DNA from: Symbiodinium natans
Taxonomy: Eukaryota > Sar > Dinophyceae > Suessiales > Symbiodiniaceae
NCBI GenBank assembly: GCA_905221605.1
Contig: CAJNDS010000757.1
Span: forward strand, 135,001-197,000
DNA length: 62,000 nucleotides
Direction of reading: 5' to 3'
Part shown: in pieces, positions 59,077-62,000 of the stretch
How positions within the stretch are numbered: position 1 is the first letter of the stretch
How the letters are laid out: every line of letters begins with the position of its first letter
Translations under genes and position numbers: made by a program
Notes under the pieces: model-generated
What the model saw: only the letters and a program-made list of their open reading frames with translations
What the model was told of the DNA's origin: nothing
Database searches by the model: none

Positions 59077-59280
59077 GGTCTGCTCCTGAACCCCAACGAA
59101 GCCCACCCGCCCGCGTCAAAACCCCTCAAAGGCCTGTCCCGACCGCGGCTCAAGCCTCTCGGCTACAAAAGCGAGTTTTTGACGAGTGCGTTGCCATCTG
59201 AAATCATCTTGTCCTGCGCTTTCCGTCTGCTTGGCTGCATGGAGTCCCGTCGGCAGCTGCTCTGGGTCTTCGAGGACTAG
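59077..59280 (+). CDS. candidate terminal exon, 67 codons
   Basis: TTTAG|G acceptor in the repeat; frame GLLLNPNEAHPPASKPLKGL-SRPRLKPLGYKSEFLTSALP-SEIILSCAFRLLGCMESRRQ-LLWVFED then TAG at the next TTTAGGG array. The longest start-less open exon in the right arm; a chance frame this long between two arrays is unlikely. Function unknown. Confidence 0.6.
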   Translation, partial: GLLLNPNEAHPPASKPLKGLSRPRLKPLGYKSEFLTSALPSEIILSCAFRLLGCMESRRQLLWVFED

Positions 59281-59559
59281 GGTTTAGGGTTTAGGGTTTA
59301 GGGTTTAGGGTGCCGCCGGTTCTTTGGGGCGGTTGTCAGGTTTTCCGGGCTCAAGGACCGTAAGTTATGGTCCATAACCATCAGGTTCTGCTTGGGTACG
59401 CTGAGCCTAAAGGTACCCGCACGGGAGCCCTACGCCCTTCAACCCTCCAAAACCTCCAAAACCTCTAAACCCTAGCCCTAAACCCTTTGCTCAAACTCGG
59501 CATTGTCCCGAATAAAGATACCCTTTCTAAAGTCCCCAGAACACTATGATCCTGACCAA

Positions 59560-59645
59560 GCCCTAAACCCTAAACCCTAAACCCTAAACCCTAAACCCTA
59601 AACCCTAAACCCTAAACCCTAAACCCTAAACCCTAAACCCTAAGC
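59560..59645. repeat. telomeric array, CCCTAAA orientation
   Basis: About 12 units. Confidence 0.96.
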
Positions 59646-59646
59646 C

Positions 59647-59709
59647 TTGAATTACCCAAAAGGGCACCACTACTTCCGGAAACCAGCAGGAGCCGAAGCA
59701 GGAGCGTAG
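59647..59709 (+). CDS. candidate terminal exon
   Basis: Frame LNYPKGHHYFRKPAGAEAGA then TAG. Confidence 0.4.
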   Translation: MNYPKGHHYFRKPAGAEAGA

Positions 59710-59756
59710 AGCTCTGAGCCCAGCAGCCCCATACCCCCAGGGTTTATGGTTTAGGG

Positions 59757-59937
59757 TCTACTTGGAGGTTTAGGGTTTAGGGTTTAGGGTTTAGGGTTTA
59801 GGGTTTAGGGTTTAGGGTTTAGGGTTTAGGGTTTAGCTTAGTAACCTTATTATAACTGTACTTATTCACCCCATTGGGGTACTTAAGGGGCTTAGAAGTG
59901 GGGCATAAGGTTAAGTACCCTGAACCTCCAAGTAGGG
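59757..59937 (+). mobile_element. family E element with telomeric array
   Basis: CTACTTGGAGGTTTAGGG ... CTGAACCTCCAAGTAG: inverted ends, with about ten TTTAGGG units starting within the left end (59766-59834). TA at both edges may be the target duplication. Confidence 0.75.
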
Positions 59938-59945
59938 AGTGACAG

Positions 59946-60041
59946 GACAAGGAGGTGGGCCGCATCAACGTTTTCAGCCTCTCGCCTTTGCCGATCGTGC
60001 ATTTCCCCTGTTCCTTCGGGGGCTTGGCTGAGGATTCGCAG
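59946..60041 (+). CDS. candidate internal exon, 32 codons
   Basis: GTGACAG|G acceptor; frame DKEVGRINVFSLSPLPIVHF-PCSFGGLAEDSQ; donor GTTTAGG. Exactly 96 nt, clean ends. Confidence 0.55.
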
Positions 60042-60230
60042 GTTTAGGGTTTAGGTTTTACAGAGTTTAGGGTTTAGGGTTTCGGGTTTCTTGGGTTAGC
60101 TACCTTCGAAGTCCCAACTCCCCAGCCGTCCTAAACCCTAAAACCCCTAAAACCCCTAAAGCCTCTAAAGCCCCTAAAGCCTCTAAAACAACCCCCCAAA
60201 CCCCCTAAACCACGAGTCCCGCAGACCTAG

Positions 60231-60312
60231 GCAAGAACACCTTTTTGGAAGTGGAAGTGGCGCGTGGTGGAGGCAGATACGTCGCTGACCTTGCGGAGTG
60301 CGGCGCAAGAGG
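60231..60312 (+). CDS. candidate internal exon
   Basis: CCTAG|G acceptor; frame KNTFLEVEVARGGGRYVADL-AECGAR; ends GGTCTAG. Confidence 0.5.
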
Positions 60313-60327
60313 GTCTAGGGTTGAGGA

Positions 60328-60425
60328 TTTGATGTTCCCCATTAACTAACAGTCCTTAATAGGGATTTTAGCACTCCCTACGATAATCCCTGTTAGGACT
60401 GCTAGTACAAGGGGGAACATTCCAA
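60328..60425. mobile_element. family C palindromic element
   Basis: GATGTTCCCCATTAACTAACAGTCCTTAATAGGGATT ... CCCTGTTAGGACTGCTAGTACAAGGGGGAACATTC. Confidence 0.8.
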
Positions 60426-60599
60426 GGTTGAGGGTTTGAGGTTTAGGGCTTAGGGTTTCGGGTATAGGGTTTGGGGCGCATTCGTTGCTCTGGGCTTTGG
60501 GGGTTTTGGGTTTAGGGCCGTTTAGGGTTGACAAGTGGAGGCTTTGGGAATCGGGCTTTAGGGTGTTTTTTGAGTGCGGGGTTTAGGGTTGAGGGTTGT

Positions 60600-60699
60600 G
60601 ATGTTCCCCCTTATACCAAGAGTCCTTGATAGGGATTAGAGTACCCCCTATTATAATCCTATTACTTAAGGGCTGTTAGTATATGTGGGAACATCCCAA
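60600..60699. mobile_element. family C palindromic element
   Basis: GATGTTCCCCCTTATACCAA ... TTGTTAGTATA-type inverse ...GTGGGAACATC; second copy within 300 bp. Confidence 0.8.
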
Positions 60700-60794
60700 G
60701 TGGAGGCTAAAGATAACCTTTCTCAGCCTTTCTCCGATCCGTAAACCCTAATTAAGACCCAAAGACCCGAAGACCCTGAGCCCCGACCTTAAAG

Positions 60795-60844
60795 AAAGTC
60801 GTGTCTTTCACGATGGTGAAATATTTCGGCTTCTGGGTCTTAGG
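60795..60844 (+). CDS. candidate internal exon
   Basis: TTAAAG acceptor; K-V-V-S-F-T-M-V-K-Y-F-G-F-W-V-L; donor G|GTTTCGG. Confidence 0.45.
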
Positions 60845-60871
60845 GTTTCGGCGTTAGGGTTTAGGGCCTAG

Positions 60872-60919
60872 ATGCTTCGGATTGATTTCGCTGGCGTCCT
60901 GAGGCGCAGAGTCTTATGA
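60872..60919 (+). CDS. candidate terminal exon
   Basis: CCTAG acceptor; M-L-R-I-D-F-A-G-V-L-R-R-R-V-L then TGA. Confidence 0.35.
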   Translation: MLRIDFAGVLRRRVL

Positions 60920-61185
60920 CCAAACCAACTAAATTTTAATGCGCAACTCCTTGAAGGACTTCCATTAAAGTCCAAAACCCTGACACCCCTAAAGCCCCAA
61001 ATCCCCAACCCCCCAAACCTTGGGGACCAATCGAAGCCTAAAAACGTGTATGGTCCGCATACAGCAGTATAGGGTACATGATCCCACCCTAAACTCTAAG
61101 CCCTAAACCCTAAATCCTTAACCCTAAACCCTGAACTCTAAATCCTAAACCCTAAACCCTAAACCCAATAGGGTCCAATCTGCAG

Positions 61186-61269
61186 ACTTCAGGCCAGGCA
61201 ATGATGCGGGCCAAGTCTCTGCCCGACCTCGGATGGAGGAGGCCGCGCAAAGGGGTCGAAGAGCACCTC
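61186..61269 (+). CDS. candidate exon, possible start of the zinc-finger gene
   Basis: CTGCAG acceptor; T-S-G-Q-A-M-M-R-A-K-S-L-P-D-L-G-W-R-R then PRKGVEEHL. No stop until the C-tract at 61285. May be upstream in the same gene as 61584-62000. Confidence 0.45.
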
Positions 61270-61583
61270 CCCCTATTTTAAACCCCCCCCCCGCCCTACC
61301 CCCTAAACCCCCCCCCATATACTATAATATAACTATATATAAGGGGGGGGGATAATAACTAAGGGGGAGGGGGGGGTGTTAATATTAGGGGGACGGGATT
61401 AGGGGTCGGGCGGCGCTGTTTGCTGATGGTTTTGCACTGGGTTCCTTTCTCTTTTCTAAGAAACATTCAACATACCCCTAGGGCATACCCCTTAACAGAA
61501 ATTAAAATCCTCCCTTAGACTCCCTTTATATTCTACTTTCATAGGTTAAGGGATATGGGTTTGGTATGGCGAGTTATTCTTAG

Positions 61584-61674
61584 ATCTTTGCGGCAAACAC
61601 GTGAGGTCTACCGAGATGCTGATGCCCGTGGGCGCGGTGCATGACCAAGACGTCGGACAGAATCAGGAAACGCC
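61584..61674 (+). CDS. CCCH zinc-finger gene, upstream exon
   Basis: TTCTTAG acceptor; frame LCGKHVRSTEMLMPVGAVHD-QDVGQNQETP, which continues in frame after a GA-AG family B intron. Confidence 0.55.
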
Positions 61675-61777
61675 GACTCTTTGTCATAGTTGGGTAACAT
61701 TTTACTTTTTTAAGGGTACCTAGACCCAATAAGGAAAATAAGTTTTAATGTTTAATACTATCCCAACCATGAGCTAG
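61675..61777 (+). mobile_element. GA-AG intron, family B without telomeric repeat
   Basis: Perfect duplication GACT/GACT. Ends TTTGTCATAGTTGGGTAAC / TATCCCAACCATGAGCTAG. The cleanest plain family B copy, outside the FtsH genes. Confidence 0.88.
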
Positions 61778-62000
61778 GACTGAAGGCTTCGAGAAGCAAG
61801 CCGCGCAGTCGACTTGGCAAGCTCACGTTGCCGGCTCTTGCAAGCCATGCACCTTCTTCGTAAGAATGCAGGATGGGTGCCGCCTCGGTGATGCATGCCG
61901 TTATTGCCACTTCGGCTCGCGCAAAGAAGCCAAGCGCAGGATCAACCGCTTGAACGAGCAACACAGGAAAGCGGCATTCCTGCGCCCAGCGACTACGGCC
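61778..62000 (+). CDS. CCCH zinc-finger protein, exon open at window end
   Basis: Frame TEGFEKQAAQSTWQAHVAGS then CKPCTFFVRMQDGCRLGDAC-RYCHF, then a basic helix GSRKEAKRRINRLNEQHRKA. C-x9-C-x5-C-x3-H is a CCCH finger, usually RNA-binding; the GxCxPCxF...GC..G..C.xCHF style is, to my knowledge, very common in dinoflagellate proteins. The gene continues beyond 62000. The minus frame 61758-61964 is a shadow. Confidence 0.75.

Overview
ORGANISM. The window looks like nuclear DNA of a peridinin-type dinoflagellate. Five things point that way: (i) two FtsH genes whose splice sites are G[T/C/A]...AG followed by G, with GC and GA donors outnumbering GT; (ii) a signal peptide followed by a Phe-Val-Pro start to the transit peptide in FtsH-A; (iii) two degenerate copies of the 3' part of the dinoflagellate spliced leader just upstream of FtsH-A; (iv) TTTAGGG-type (plant/alveolate) telomere repeats; (v) a CCCH zinc-finger exon of a kind common in dinoflagellate proteins. 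The species cannot be named from this.

LAYOUT. Nearly all of the 62 kb alternates between arrays of the telomere heptamer (TTTAGGG or CCCTAAA on the + strand, with degenerate variants) and unique blocks of roughly 40-200 bp. Many unique blocks carry an open frame, mostly read on the + strand, often bounded by AG|G and G[T/C/A], and often ending in a stop codon. I read them as exons of many small or highly divided genes; individually most are weak. 0-15 kb: exon shards plus telomeric arrays. 15.0-16.8 kb: an alternating inverted-repeat array, a C-rich (C8A)-like tract and two tandem repeats. 17-37 kb: more exon shards, including an S1-domain exon, a LINE endonuclease fragment and several small inverted-repeat elements. 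37.3-40.1 kb: a duplicated exon pair whose shared intron is 243 nt in one copy and 1,470 nt in the other. 41.9-45.7 kb: FtsH-A. 47.0-52.7 kb: FtsH-B. 53-62 kb: more exons, ending in a CCCH zinc-finger gene that runs off the window.

GENES. FtsH-A (11 exons, 783 aa) has the signature of plant/cyanobacterial type A (FtsH1/5) and FtsH-B (15 exons, at least 696 aa) that of type B (FtsH2/8). In plant thylakoids these two types form the mixed hexamer that removes damaged photosystem II D1 protein. Here the partner genes lie side by side on one strand.

MAIN OBSERVATION. The FtsH introns behave as inserted elements. At least five element families with terminal inverted repeats can be recognised. Most are flanked by short target duplications, and the upstream copy of the duplication supplies the 5' splice site (hence GT, GC or GA); the acceptor AG comes from the element end, or in one family from the duplication. 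Telomere repeats sit inside these elements: the same family occurs with and without an internal telomeric array, and one intron (51446-51568) is almost pure telomere repeat. This suggests a genome in which introner-like DNA elements and telomere-repeat capture together create and enlarge introns.
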